Assembly: GCA_002491825.1 (NCBI GenBank)
Contig: DKWR01000070.1
Span: forward strand, 8,529-35,184
Reading direction: 5' to 3'
From: Ruminococcaceae bacterium UBA7147
GTDB taxonomy: Bacteria > Bacillota > Clostridia > Oscillospirales > Acutalibacteraceae
DNA length: 26,656 nt
The translations under genes were made by a program, and so were the position numbers. This document shows positions 1-7,495 of the stretch, in pieces. The notes beneath the pieces are model-generated. The model was not told the DNA's origin. It saw only the letters and a list, made by a program, of their open reading frames with translations, and did no database searches. Numbering within the stretch: the stretch's first letter is position 1; each line of letters begins with the position of its first letter.

Positions 1-349
1 TCAGGGATGCCGTCCCCTACGGCACTAAAGGAAATGTTGTGTTTATCATCGTAGTGAGCGACGAGGGCGTCGCTCGCTACAGCATTACATTAACGTTTAG
101 TTTTCATCCGTAGGGACACGGCGTGCCGTGTCCGAAGTGGCAATCAAACTTTACCGATTAAATCATATTTATAGAGGAAAACACACATTTCCGTAGGGGA
201 TGGGTTCCCACACGTCCCGAAACGTATCCGATATATCTATCACCTCGAGGAAACCAAACTTTTCCATACAACACACACTATTACAAATTCGGAGCGTAGC
301 GACCATTAATTACGTATTACGCATTCCGAATTACGCATTAAATAATAGT
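1..349. repeat. Mosaic of short palindromic repeats, no gene
   Basis: No credible gene is seen here. The stretch is built of short GC-rich palindromes: one at 51-80 whose arms read GAGCGACG and CGTCGCTC, one at 110-140 beginning CGTAGGGACACGG and reading back as CCGTGTCC, and one at about 193-219 with GGGGATGGGTTCCCACACGTCC. The same modules recur at 9089-9119, 9159-9189 and 20269-20411. Positions 251-311 are a near-exact inverted copy of 7525-7583. The small plus-strand open frames crossing this region follow the repeats and antisense of the neighbouring gene, so I do not call them. Confidence 0.75.
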
Positions 350-859
350 TTATTCCTTTACCATTATCTTTACAATCTCGCTGACGTACATCTTGTGGTA
401 GTCGTCCTTGTACCACTTCTTCACGCTGTCGCTGTCGGTTATGCTTTCTTCATTCAAAAACTGCGCATACATTTTTTTGCATACAAGCACAAGCTTTGCT
501 TCCTCAAAATACGGAATGCCGTCCTCGGTGAACGCAGGAGTAAGCCCTGTTTCCTTTACCTTGTCAACATCTCTGCCGCTTTTTGAACCGCAGAACTTAA
601 GTGAGTCACGATAGCTTTCGTCAAAAAAGCTCATTGTGTAATAATCATTATTCTCGGTAAACTCAAACGTGTATCTCTGCGGACGGATAAACGTAAACGC
701 AACGGGTTTGCCCCACATAATGCCGACTCCGCCCCAGCTTACGGTCATCGTGTTGAATTTATCCCTGCTTCCGCTTGTAACAAGCGCCCAGTCGTCACCG
801 ATAAGCTCAAACGGGTTGTTGGTAATTTCCTTTGGTGTAATCTCTTTAAATGCTGACAC
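350..859 (-). CDS. Flavin reductase family protein (FMN-binding split barrel)
   Basis: About 169 residues, the usual size of the flavoredoxin / flavin reductase (DIM6/NTAB-like) family, which bind FMN in a split beta-barrel and move electrons from NAD(P)H or partner proteins to flavin. The N-terminal half carries the typical pattern: a TSGSRDKFNTMTVSWGG stretch, where the barrel meets the FMN phosphate, then GKPVAFTFIRPQRYT and YYTMSFFDE. I place the start at GTG (859). The upstream ATG at 868 directly abuts the AAAGGA ribosome binding site with no spacing, whereas the GTG lies 8 nt from it. A promoter lies upstream on the minus strand (TTGAAT at 932-927, TATAAT at 910-905). It faces away from the arginine cluster and is probably a single-gene unit. 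The physiological partner cannot be told. Confidence 0.85.
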   Translation of the reverse strand: MSAFKEITPKEITNNPFELIGDDWALVTSGSRDKFNTMTVSWGGVGIMWGKPVAFTFIRPQRYTFEFTENNDYYTMSFFDESYRDSLKFCGSKSGRDVDKVKETGLTPAFTEDGIPYFEEAKLVLVCKKMYAQFLNEESITDSDSVKKWYKDDYHKMYVSEIVKIMVKE

Positions 860-904
860 AATAATCATCCTTTCAAATCATAATATGCGTTTTGTTCCAA
901 ATAA

Positions 905-932
905 ATTATAGCAGAATTTTTTAGTTATTCAA
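905..932 (-). promoter_or_regulatory. Promoter of the flavin reductase gene
   Basis: On the minus strand TTGAAT (932-927) and a perfect TATAAT (910-905) are separated by 16 nt, about 45 bases upstream of the GTG start. Confidence 0.6.
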
Positions 933-968
933 TATCTGAAATAACGATTATTTTTTATTCACTTTCAT

Positions 969-1018
969 TGAATAATATTCATTATACTGCATAAATGAAT
1001 GAATATTCTGAATATTCA
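969..1018. promoter_or_regulatory. Cluster of ARG-box-like half sites
   Basis: TGAAT/ATTCA half sites repeat through this AT-rich stretch: TGAATAATATTCA at 969-981 and an overlapping pair TGAATATTC-TGAATATTCA at 1000-1018. They resemble arginine-repressor (ArgR/AhrC) half sites but their spacing is off the 4-nt consensus. They may be auxiliary operators for argG. The gap 860-1245 otherwise holds only two promoters and one good ARG box; I see no small gene. Confidence 0.4.
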
Positions 1019-1153
1019 TTTTAAATGAATATATACATTTTTCGCCCGAAAGCAGTCTTTTTCAAATAATGCGTTATTTGTTTATCCGCTTAATAAGCCG
1101 TTTTTTACATAAATTCGCTTAAAATACGCCTGAAAATGCATATCCGAAAATTT

Positions 1154-1171
1154 TTTGAATATTTATTCAAA
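1154..1171. promoter_or_regulatory. ARG box (ArgR/AhrC operator) upstream of argG
   Basis: The 18-mer TTTGAATATTTATTCAAA is a perfect palindrome-type match to the known ARG box pattern (WNTGAATWWWWATTCANW). It ends 6 nt before the argG -35 element, a suitable position for repression by the arginine repressor. No argR gene is in the window. Confidence 0.75.
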
Positions 1172-1177
1172 AAAGAC

Positions 1178-1205
1178 TTGATTTTTTTGAAACAGAGTGT
1201 ATAAT
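1178..1205 (+). promoter_or_regulatory. argG promoter
   Basis: TTGATT (1178-1183) and TATAAT (1200-1205) with a 16-nt spacer. Transcription would begin near 1212, giving a leader of about 34 nt before the argG start. Confidence 0.7.
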
Positions 1206-1245
1206 GTAATAGTAAATTAAATTTTGGTAATCGGAGGAAATAAAA

Positions 1246-2469
1246 ATGGCTGATAATAAAATCAAAAAGGTAGTTCTTGCATATTCAGGCGGACTTGATA
1301 CTTCAATTATCATTCCGTGGCTTAAAGAAAATTACGACAACTGCGAGGTTATCGCTGTTTCGGGTAACGTAGGTCAGGGCACCGAGCTTGACGGCCTTGA
1401 GGAAAAGGCTATCAAGACAGGCGCATCAAAGCTCTACATTGAGGACCTCAACAAGGAATTTGTTGAGGAGTACATTTTCCCCACAGTTAAGGCAGGCGCA
1501 GTTTACGAGGGCAAGTACCTCTTGGGTACATCATTCGCTCGTCCGATAATTGCAAAAAGACTTGTTGAAATCGCTAAAAAAGAGGGCGCTGACGCTATCT
1601 GTCACGGCTGTACCGGTAAGGGCAACGATCAGGTTCGTTTTGAGCTTGCAATCAAGGCTTACGCTCCCGATATGAAGATTATAGCTCCCTGGAGAACATG
1701 GGAATTCAAATCACGTGAGGAAGAAATCGAATATGCGGAGAAGATGAATATTCCGCTCAAGATTAACCGTGAAACAAACTACTCAAAGGATAAGAACCTC
1801 TGGCACTTAAGCCACGAAGGTCTTGACCTTGAAGACCCTGCAAATGAGCCTATGTACAATAAAGAGGGCTTCCTCGAGATGGGCGTTTCCCCCGAAATGG
1901 CTCCCGATAAGCCCGAGTACGTTACACTTTCATTTGAAAAGGGTATTCCCACAAAGCTCAACGGTGAAGAAGTCGGCTCTGTAGAGCTTATTGAAAAGCT
2001 CAACGAAATCGGCGGAAGAAACGGCGTCGGCATTACAGACATCGTAGAAAACCGTCTTGTTGGTATGAAGGCAAGGGGCGTTTATGAAACTCCCGGCGGC
2101 ACAATCCTCTATGCGGCTCACGATAAGCTCGAGGAAATCTGCCTTGACAAGGACACACTTCACTACAAGAAGAACCTTGCAAATACATTTGCCGACCTCG
2201 TTTACGACGGCAAGTGGTACACACCTCTGCGTGAGGCTATGTCGGCATTCGTTGACAGCACACAGGAATATGTAACAGGCGAGGTTAAGCTTAAGCTTTA
2301 CAAGGGCAACATCATTGACGCAGGCGTTACAAGCCCGTATTCACTCTATGACGAGGAAATCGCAACCTTTGACGAGGACGAGGTTTACGACCAGAACGAC
2401 AGCGCAGGCTTCATCAACCTCTTCGGACTTCCCATCAAGGTTCGTGCAAAGAAAGGTCTTATCAAATAA
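1246..2469 (+). CDS. argG: Argininosuccinate synthase
   Basis: Joins citrulline and aspartate to argininosuccinate using ATP (to AMP and PPi), the penultimate step of arginine synthesis, in the cytosol. The 407-residue length is standard. The PP-loop ATP pyrophosphatase motif AYSGGLDTS is at residues 12-20, followed by the family segments HGCTGKGNDQVRFE and the conserved APWRTW. The start follows GGAGG with a 9-nt spacing. The gene has its own promoter, a perfect ARG box, and an intrinsic terminator directly downstream, so it is probably a separate transcription unit under arginine control. This contrasts with many Clostridia in which argG and argH are directly adjacent; here two small membrane proteins and a repeat lie between them. 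Confidence 0.98.
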   Translation: MADNKIKKVVLAYSGGLDTSIIIPWLKENYDNCEVIAVSGNVGQGTELDGLEEKAIKTGASKLYIEDLNKEFVEEYIFPTVKAGAVYEGKYLLGTSFARPIIAKRLVEIAKKEGADAICHGCTGKGNDQVRFELAIKAYAPDMKIIAPWRTWEFKSREEEIEYAEKMNIPLKINRETNYSKDKNLWHLSHEGLDLEDPANEPMYNKEGFLEMGVSPEMAPDKPEYVTLSFEKGIPTKLNGEEVGSVELIEKLNEIGGRNGVGITDIVENRLVGMKARGVYETPGGTILYAAHDKLEEICLDKDTLHYKKNLANTFADLVYDGKWYTPLREAMSAFVDSTQEYVTGEVKLKLYKGNIIDAGVTSPYSLYDEEIATFDEDEVYDQNDSAGFINLFGLPIKVRAKKGLIK

Positions 2470-2492
2470 GTAAAATTTGTTTGATACAATAA

Positions 2493-2533
2493 ATCGGGGG
2501 CAGGGAATTTCTCTGCCCCGATAAGTGTTTTTT
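2493..2533 (+). terminator. Intrinsic terminator of argG
   Basis: A GC-rich stem (ATCGGGGGCAG pairing with CTGCCCCGAT around GGAATTTCT) ends at 2522 and is followed by a T-rich run. Confidence 0.85.
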
Positions 2534-2549
2534 ATAGGTTTTATTTTAT

Positions 2550-2855
2550 ATGGAATATTACATAAATTTTGCAATAATATTCACATTGATTAATGCTGTC
2601 ATAACGGCGATAGCCTATTCCATTACAAAGAAAAACGGCAAAAAATCTCCTTGCCTGATATTCGCAGTAGTTGACGTTATTTTAACTGTAATTGCAGGAG
2701 TAGTTGTGCTTTTCTGCTATATTGGAGGGGCTGTAGTGAACAGCCTCAGTTTGGCAATCCCGGCAGCACTTTTCCTTGCTTTCTGGTTGCCGGTTGCGTT
2801 TATATTGCTTATTATTGCAATAGGACTTCACTTTGTATTCAAAAGGAGCAAATGA
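2550..2855 (+). CDS. Small hydrophobic membrane protein, function unknown
   Basis: 101 residues with three predicted membrane segments: about 4-24, 35-59 and 67-95. The protein ends in a short basic tail (FKRSK). I do not recognise a family. The start ATG has only a weak AGG about 12 nt upstream. The stop overlaps the upstream ATG candidate of the next gene, and the next protein has a similar hydrophobic pattern, including a shared FAVVDxILTV segment. The two are therefore probably a duplicated, co-translated pair. Their position between argG and argH need not mean a role in arginine metabolism, since argG has its own terminator. Confidence 0.6.
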   Translation: MEYYINFAIIFTLINAVITAIAYSITKKNGKKSPCLIFAVVDVILTVIAGVVVLFCYIGGAVVNSLSLAIPAALFLAFWLPVAFILLIIAIGLHFVFKRSK

Positions 2856-2857
2856 TT

Positions 2858-3214
2858 ATGTTGGCATTGATAATGTTTTATGTAATTGGTTTTGCTCTTG
2901 TAATGTCTGTCGTTTCAATAATTACGGCACCGGTATATCTTTTAATAAAACACGGAGAAAACAATGTATCTATGTATGCCGTTTTTGCTGTTGTTGATGC
3001 AATACTAACCGTATTTACTTGTATCGGTCTGCTTCCGAGCTTTTTTGAGGATACAATGGCAAGTTTTTTCGGTAAGTGGGGAGCAATTATTTTAATTCCG
3101 ACAATGATTGTTTGTTGTATAGGTGCAGTGATTATTGACAGAGTGCAGTATTACAAAAACAAAGAATTACAGAAATTGATTGACAGTGAACAGGAGATAA
3201 ATAGTGAAAACTAA
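2858..3214 (+). CDS. Small hydrophobic membrane protein, paralogue-like to preceding gene
   Basis: 118 residues with three membrane segments (about 3-25, 33-58 and 72-95) and a charged C-terminus rich in K, E and Q. The segment FAVVDAILTV matches FAVVDVILTV of the preceding protein, so the two probably arose by duplication. The AGGAG at 2844-2848 favours the ATG at 2858 (9-nt spacing) over the ATG at 2852 (3 nt). With either start the genes nearly overlap, which suggests translational coupling. Function unknown; they may form a small heteromeric membrane complex, which is a guess. Confidence 0.6.
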   Translation: MLALIMFYVIGFALVMSVVSIITAPVYLLIKHGENNVSMYAVFAVVDAILTVFTCIGLLPSFFEDTMASFFGKWGAIILIPTMIVCCIGAVIIDRVQYYKNKELQKLIDSEQEINSEN

Positions 3215-3217
3215 ATG

Positions 3218-3294
3218 CAGGGAACGGTCTTGACCGTTCCGCTGATTAAAAACCAACTTCTGATATTTTCGGAACGGTCAAGACCGTTCCCTAC
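3218..3294. repeat. Inverted-repeat element (type D palindrome pair)
   Basis: Two palindromic arms, each built on GGAACGGTC/GACCGTTCC, lie at 3221-3240 and 3271-3290 as mirror images around a 30-nt AT-rich loop. The right end reads CCCTAC and the left CAGGG. A related element is at 14554-14630. It sits between the small membrane genes and argH and could act as a terminator or processing site. Confidence 0.7.
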
Positions 3295-3342
3295 AAAATT
3301 ATATTACAGTATAGCATTTTACAAAGAAAAGGAATTTAAAAT

Positions 3343-4719
3343 ATGCAGTTATGGAAAGGACGCTTCAAAAAGGAGCTTTCAAAAACAACAAACGACTTTA
3401 ACAGCTCTATTTCATTCGACAGCAGAATGTATAAAGAGGACATTGAGGGCAGTATTGCACACGCAACAATGCTCGGCAAATGCGGAATCATCACCGAGGA
3501 ACAGTCAGCTGACATAGTTCAGGGACTTAAGGGAATCCTTGCCGACATCGAAAGCGGCGCATTGCAGTTTGATATGGAGGCAGAGGATATTCACACCTTT
3601 ATCGAGGGCGAGCTGACAAAGAGAATCGGCGACAACGGCAAAAGACTTCACACATCTCGTAGCCGTAATGATCAGGTTGCGCTTGACATCAAGCTTTATC
3701 TTAAAAAAGAGGTTGTAAATGTAAAAAATCTCGTTGTTGACCTCATCGAGGTTATCGCCGATAAGGCTGAAAAGTACAGCGAAACCGTAATGCCCGGCTA
3801 TACTCACCTTCAGAGAGCACAGCCGATTACCTTTGGTCATCATCTTTTAGCTTACGGCGAAATGCTCCTGCGTGACGTTTCACGTCTTGAGGACTGCTTG
3901 AAGAGAATGGACGAAATGCCGCTTGGCTCGTGTGCACTTGCAGGTACAACCTATCCGATTGACAGAACAATCACAGCCGAGCTTTTAGGCTTTGAGCGAA
4001 TCACAAACAACTCGCTTGACGGCGTTTCCGACAGAGATTACTGTATTGAGTTTGCGTCCGTTCTTTCAATAATTATGGTGCACCTCTCACGTTTTTCCGA
4101 GGAAATTATTATGTGGTGCAGCTGGGAGTTCAAGTTTGTTGAGCTTGACGATGCGTTCTCGACAGGCTCGTCAATTATGCCGCAGAAGAAGAACCCCGAT
4201 ATTGCAGAGCTTGTCAGAGGCAAGAGCGGCAGAGTTTTCGGCGACAATATGACACTGCTCACGATTATGAAAGGTATTGCGCTTGCATACAACAAGGATA
4301 TGCAGGAGGACAAGGAGGCAATTTTTGATGCCGTTGACACGGTTAAAATGTGCCTGACAGCGTTCACTCCTATGCTCGACACAATGCGTGTTATCCCAGA
4401 GAATATGAGAAAAGCGGCGGCTGGCGGCTTTATCAACGCAACCGATTGCGCAGACTGGCTGACAAAGAACGGCGTTCCTTTCAGAGATGCCTACAAGGCA
4501 ACAGGCGAGCTTGTTGCAAGGTGCATTGAGCTGGGCACTGACCTTGAAAATCTTCCGCTTGACGAGTACAAAAAGGTCTGCGACGTATTCACCGAAGACG
4601 TTTACAGCGCAATTTCGCTTGAACGCTGTACAAACGAGAGAACTGCTTTCGGCGGTCCTGCTTCGTCAAACGTAAAGGCACAGGCAAAACGAGTTGCCGA
4701 GATAGCAGAAAAGTTATAA
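3343..4719 (+). CDS. argH: Argininosuccinate lyase
   Basis: Splits argininosuccinate into arginine and fumarate, the last step of the pathway. The 458-residue length is standard for the fumarase/aspartase superfamily. Its conserved blocks are all present: HTSRSRND (103-110), GYTHLQRAQP (152-161) and the signature GSSIMPQKKNP (275-285) with the mobile catalytic serine loop. The start follows AAAGGA with an 8-nt spacing. No clear consensus promoter is seen; the D-type inverted repeat lies just upstream. The next arginine gene begins 470 nt away, beyond a MITE-like element and a toxin-antitoxin locus, so co-transcription with argC is uncertain. Confidence 0.98.
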   Translation: MQLWKGRFKKELSKTTNDFNSSISFDSRMYKEDIEGSIAHATMLGKCGIITEEQSADIVQGLKGILADIESGALQFDMEAEDIHTFIEGELTKRIGDNGKRLHTSRSRNDQVALDIKLYLKKEVVNVKNLVVDLIEVIADKAEKYSETVMPGYTHLQRAQPITFGHHLLAYGEMLLRDVSRLEDCLKRMDEMPLGSCALAGTTYPIDRTITAELLGFERITNNSLDGVSDRDYCIEFASVLSIIMVHLSRFSEEIIMWCSWEFKFVELDDAFSTGSSIMPQKKNPDIAELVRGKSGRVFGDNMTLLTIMKGIALAYNKDMQEDKEAIFDAVDTVKMCLTAFTPMLDTMRVIPENMRKAAAGGFINATDCADWLTKNGVPFRDAYKATGELVARCIELGTDLENLPLDEYKKVCDVFTEDVYSAISLERCTNERTAFGGPASSNVKAQAKRVAEIAEKL

Positions 4720-4776
4720 TATAAAAATAAATTGCCATATTGCCTTTCAGGCTTTATGGGGTTACAGGGAAGAAAA

Positions 4777-4934
4777 TACTAAACTCTAATCAAAAATCAA
4801 AATATCTTTTTGGCATATTTTCCGTCATACTTCGTGAGCTGTCCTCGAAAGGCGACAGCCTTTCTGTGGAATCTCACTTGTCTGACAAAAAATCTGCTCA
4901 AAAATCTTATTTAGTTTTCAATTAGAGTTTAGTA
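4777..4934. mobile_element. MITE-like inverted-repeat element
   Basis: Perfect 14-bp terminal inverted repeats TACTAAACTCTAAT (4777-4790) and ATTAGAGTTTAGTA (4921-4934) continue inward as an imperfect inverted repeat to a central small hairpin (GCTGTC...GACAGC near 4840-4860), so the whole 158 nt can fold into one long hairpin. No transposase is encoded. An internal GCATATTTTCCG-type segment is also found in the other MITE-like element at 18238-18412. A 61-codon frame across it is probably spurious. Confidence 0.7.
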
Positions 4935-4973
4935 TCAGGCGGTTAGTACTCCCACCGATTGGGGGTGATATGT

Positions 4974-5084
4974 ATGACTGAATTAGTATTACTTATCATT
5001 CTGATAGTATCACTTACTCAGCTTGTTAAATACATAAAAAATAATCGCCCAACTGTCCAGGTAAAGGCGATTATTTCTTATTAA
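4974..5084 (+). CDS. Small hydrophobic peptide, putative type I toxin (holin-like toxin family)
   Basis: A 36-residue peptide with one membrane segment (about residues 3-19, LVLLIILIVSLTQLV) and a basic tail (KYIKNNRP), the form of Firmicute type I toxins that insert into the membrane (TxpA / Hol_Tox-like). A strong GGGGGTG ribosome binding site precedes the ATG and can pair with the CCCACC just upstream, hiding it. The 5' leader GCGGTTAG (4939-4946) is exactly complementary to CTAACCGC (5105-5112) past the stop, allowing a long-range fold of the mRNA. A convergent antisense RNA with a consensus promoter and terminator overlaps the 3' half. Family assignment rests on architecture, not on a search. 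Confidence 0.75.
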   Translation: MTELVLLIILIVSLTQLVKYIKNNRPTVQVKAIISY

Positions 5085-5129
5085 ATAATTAATTCTTTAT
5101 CGGGCTAACCGCTTTGACGGTTATCCTGT
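5035..5129 (-). ncRNA. Predicted antisense RNA antitoxin
   Basis: On the minus strand a consensus promoter (TTGACA 5164-5159, 17-nt spacer, TATAAT 5141-5136) would start an RNA near 5129. This RNA runs through the 3' end of the toxin gene and stops at a hairpin (AATAATCGCC pairing with GGCGATTATT, about 5041-5077) followed by a T run on the minus strand. It would be about 95 nt and fully complementary to the toxin mRNA 3' half, the layout of TxpA/RatA-type type I toxin-antitoxin loci. Ends are estimates. Confidence 0.7.
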
Positions 5130-5135
5130 AATCTT

Positions 5136-5164
5136 ATTATATGATATTCAAATGCAATTGTCAA
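5136..5164 (-). promoter_or_regulatory. Promoter of the antisense RNA
   Basis: Perfect TTGACA (5164-5159) and TATAAT (5141-5136) on the minus strand with a 17-nt spacer. On the plus strand the same region also contains TTGACG-N17-TTATAT (5114-5142), a weaker candidate promoter for argC. Confidence 0.75.
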
Positions 5165-5196
5165 TATCACAGAATTAAAATAAACAGGTGAAAATT

Positions 5197-6234
5197 ATGA
5201 AAATAAAAGCAGGTATAGTAGGCGCAACAGGCTACGCAGGAGCAGAGCTTGTCCGCTTGCTCTCAGCTCACCCGAACGCTGAAATTTCGGCAATAAGCTC
5301 GGTTTCGTTCGAGGGTGAAAAGCTAAGCGACGTTTATCCGTCATATAAATTTTTAAACGATATGGTCTGCGAAAATCAGGATGCAGTTGTTGAAAAGAGC
5401 GACGTAGTTTTTGCCGCACTTCCTCACGGACTATCGCAGGAGCTTGCCGAAAAGTGCATTAGCGCAGGCAAGGCTTTCATTGACCTCGGTGCCGATTTCA
5501 GACTTGAAAGCGAGGATGAATACACCGAATGGTACGGCGGAACGTTCCTTGACAAAAAGCTCCACGAGCAGTCTGTTTACGGCTTGCCTGAATTTTTCAG
5601 AGATGAAATCAAGGGCAAAAAGCTTGTTGCTAATCCCGGTTGTTACACAACCTGTTCACCCCTTGCAATCGCTCCCGCAATCGCAAACGGACTGATTGAA
5701 ACAAAGGGCATAATCTGTGACTGCAAAAGCGGCGTAACGGGCGCAGGCAGAAAACCGTCACAGGGCAGCCACTACCCCGAGCTTAACGAGGGATTCCACG
5801 CCTACAAGGTTGCATCTCACCGTCACACTCCCGAAATTGAGCAGACTCTTTCAAAGCTTTCGGGCGAAAAGGTGATAATCACCTTTGTTCCGCACCTTCT
5901 TCCCGTAAACAGAGGAATCCTCGCAACCGTTTACGCAGACATCAGGGAAGGCGTAACCTTTGAGCAGATTCGCAAGGCTTATGAGGAATACTACAAGGAC
6001 GAATTTTTCGTAAGACTTTTAGATGACGGCAAGTGCGCTGACATTCACAATATAAAGTATTCAAACTTCTGCGACGTTTCAATTCACCACGACAAGCGTG
6101 CAAACAAGCTTGTAGCCTGTGCCGCAATCGACAATATGGTTAAGGGTGCGGCAGGTCAGGCAATCCAGAATATGAACATCATCTTTGGTCTTGACGAAAC
6201 AACAGGACTTGTAATTGTACCGCCTGCTTTCTAA
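5197..6234 (+). CDS. argC: N-acetyl-gamma-glutamyl-phosphate reductase
   Basis: Reduces N-acetylglutamyl phosphate to the semialdehyde with NADPH, the third step of ornithine synthesis. 345 residues, typical for the long bacterial form. The N-terminal Rossmann motif GIVGATGYAGAELVRLL (residues 6-22) binds NADPH. The catalytic cysteine lies in NPGCYTT (Cys149), and the later SGVTGAGR and HRHTPEI blocks are also family features. A GTG nine bases upstream is in frame, but AGGTG is correctly spaced (7 nt) only for the ATG at 5197. argJ follows after 24 nt, so the two are probably one operon. Confidence 0.98.
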   Translation: MKIKAGIVGATGYAGAELVRLLSAHPNAEISAISSVSFEGEKLSDVYPSYKFLNDMVCENQDAVVEKSDVVFAALPHGLSQELAEKCISAGKAFIDLGADFRLESEDEYTEWYGGTFLDKKLHEQSVYGLPEFFRDEIKGKKLVANPGCYTTCSPLAIAPAIANGLIETKGIICDCKSGVTGAGRKPSQGSHYPELNEGFHAYKVASHRHTPEIEQTLSKLSGEKVIITFVPHLLPVNRGILATVYADIREGVTFEQIRKAYEEYYKDEFFVRLLDDGKCADIHNIKYSNFCDVSIHHDKRANKLVACAAIDNMVKGAAGQAIQNMNIIFGLDETTGLVIVPPAF

Positions 6235-6258
6235 AAATAATAATTTGGACTGATATAT

Positions 6259-7491
6259 ATGGAAAATAAAAATTTTAAATTCATTGACGGCACCGTAACT
6301 TCACCCCTCGGTTTTACTGCTCAGGGCGTGTGCGCATCAATCAAGCCGTCAAACACAACAAAGCGTGACCTTGCGCTGATTTACTGCGAAAAGCCCTGCA
6401 CAGCGGCGGCGGTTTATACGAAGAACCTTGTAAAAAGCTCCACAATTCAGGTAACGAAAAAGCACCTTGAAAACGGAATTGCTCAGGCAGTCATTGCCAA
6501 TTCGGGCAACGCAAACACCTGCAACGCAGACGGCATTGAGATTGCCGAAAAAATGTGCGATATTGCGGCTGAAACGCTGTCGGTAAACCCCGACGACGTA
6601 ATTGTTGCCTCAACGGGCGTAATCGGTCAGCCTTTGCCGATTGAACCTGTTATAAAGGGCGCAGAAATGATGAAGGGCAAGCTTTCAAAGGACGGCGGAA
6701 CAAACGCCGCCGAGGCTATTATGACTACCGATACAGTCAAAAAAGAAATGGCTATGGAGATGACTCTCGGCGGCAAAAAGGTAACCGTCGGCGGAATTGC
6801 CAAGGGCAGCGGAATGATTCACATTAATATGGGAACAATGCTCTCCTTTGTTACAACCGATGCGGCTGTTTCGGCAGAAATGCTTGAATGTGCACTGCGT
6901 GAGGCTGTGGAGGACAGCTACAATATGGTAAGCGTTGACGGCGACACCTCAACAAACGACACCCTTACAATTATGGCGTCGGGACTTGCAGGCAACGAGC
7001 CGATAACCGAAAAGAACGAGGATTATAAAATCTTTGTTGCAGGTCTTACAGAGGCTTTCAAATCGCTTGCAAAACAGCTTGCCGGTGACGGCGAGGGCGC
7101 AACAAAGCTGCTTGTCTGCACAGTTGACGGTGCAAAAACAAAACAGGATGCAGTGACCGTTTCAAAGAGCATAATCTGTTCAAGCCTTTTAAAAGCGGCT
7201 ATGTTCGGCGCTGACGCTAACTGGGGCAGAGTGCTCTGCGCAATCGGCTACAGCGGCGCAGATGTTGATGTTAATAAGGTTGACGTTTCGTTCAAGTCGG
7301 AAAAGGGTGAAATCCTTGTCTGCAAGGACGGTGCAGGCGTTGAATTTTCCGAGGAAAAAGCAAAGGAAATTCTGCTTGAAAAAGAGATTAATATTCTTGT
7401 GTCACTGAACGACGGTGACGGAAAAGCCGAAGCCTACGGCTGTGACCTCACCTATGATTACGTTAAGATTAACGGAGATTACCGTACATAA
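6259..7491 (+). CDS. argJ: Glutamate/ornithine N-acetyltransferase (ArgJ)
   Basis: Transfers the acetyl group from N-acetylornithine to glutamate, closing the acetyl cycle; bifunctional forms can also use acetyl-CoA. The two types cannot be told apart by eye. 410 residues, the normal length. The self-cleavage region reads KGSGMIHINMGTML, with Thr193 as the expected N-terminal nucleophile of the beta chain after cleavage at Gly192-Thr193. NSGNANTC (81-88) and STGVIGQPLP (118-127) are conserved ArgJ blocks. The family most often has a proline and alanine in the cleavage loop (PNMATM); here they are Ile and Gly, a mild variant. The ribosome site is weak (GGA). An inverted-repeat element separates it from argB. 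Confidence 0.97.
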   Translation: MENKNFKFIDGTVTSPLGFTAQGVCASIKPSNTTKRDLALIYCEKPCTAAAVYTKNLVKSSTIQVTKKHLENGIAQAVIANSGNANTCNADGIEIAEKMCDIAAETLSVNPDDVIVASTGVIGQPLPIEPVIKGAEMMKGKLSKDGGTNAAEAIMTTDTVKKEMAMEMTLGGKKVTVGGIAKGSGMIHINMGTMLSFVTTDAAVSAEMLECALREAVEDSYNMVSVDGDTSTNDTLTIMASGLAGNEPITEKNEDYKIFVAGLTEAFKSLAKQLAGDGEGATKLLVCTVDGAKTKQDAVTVSKSIICSSLLKAAMFGADANWGRVLCAIGYSGADVDVNKVDVSFKSEKGEILVCKDGAGVEFSEEKAKEILLEKEINILVSLNDGDGKAEAYGCDLTYDYVKINGDYRT

Positions 7492-7495
7492 TATC

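Noticed and set aside
860..1245. Riboswitch or T-box leader for argG
   Set aside because: The promoter lies only about 34 nt before the start, which leaves no room for such an RNA; control by ArgR is the simpler reading.
1779..2574. Several minus-strand and shifted open frames over argG
   Set aside because: They are shadows of a highly conserved gene and have no ribosome sites or domains.
4740..4925. 61-codon plus-strand open frame across the MITE-like element
   Set aside because: It lies inside a long inverted repeat, has no ribosome site and shows no domain; open frames in such elements are usually by-products of the repeat.
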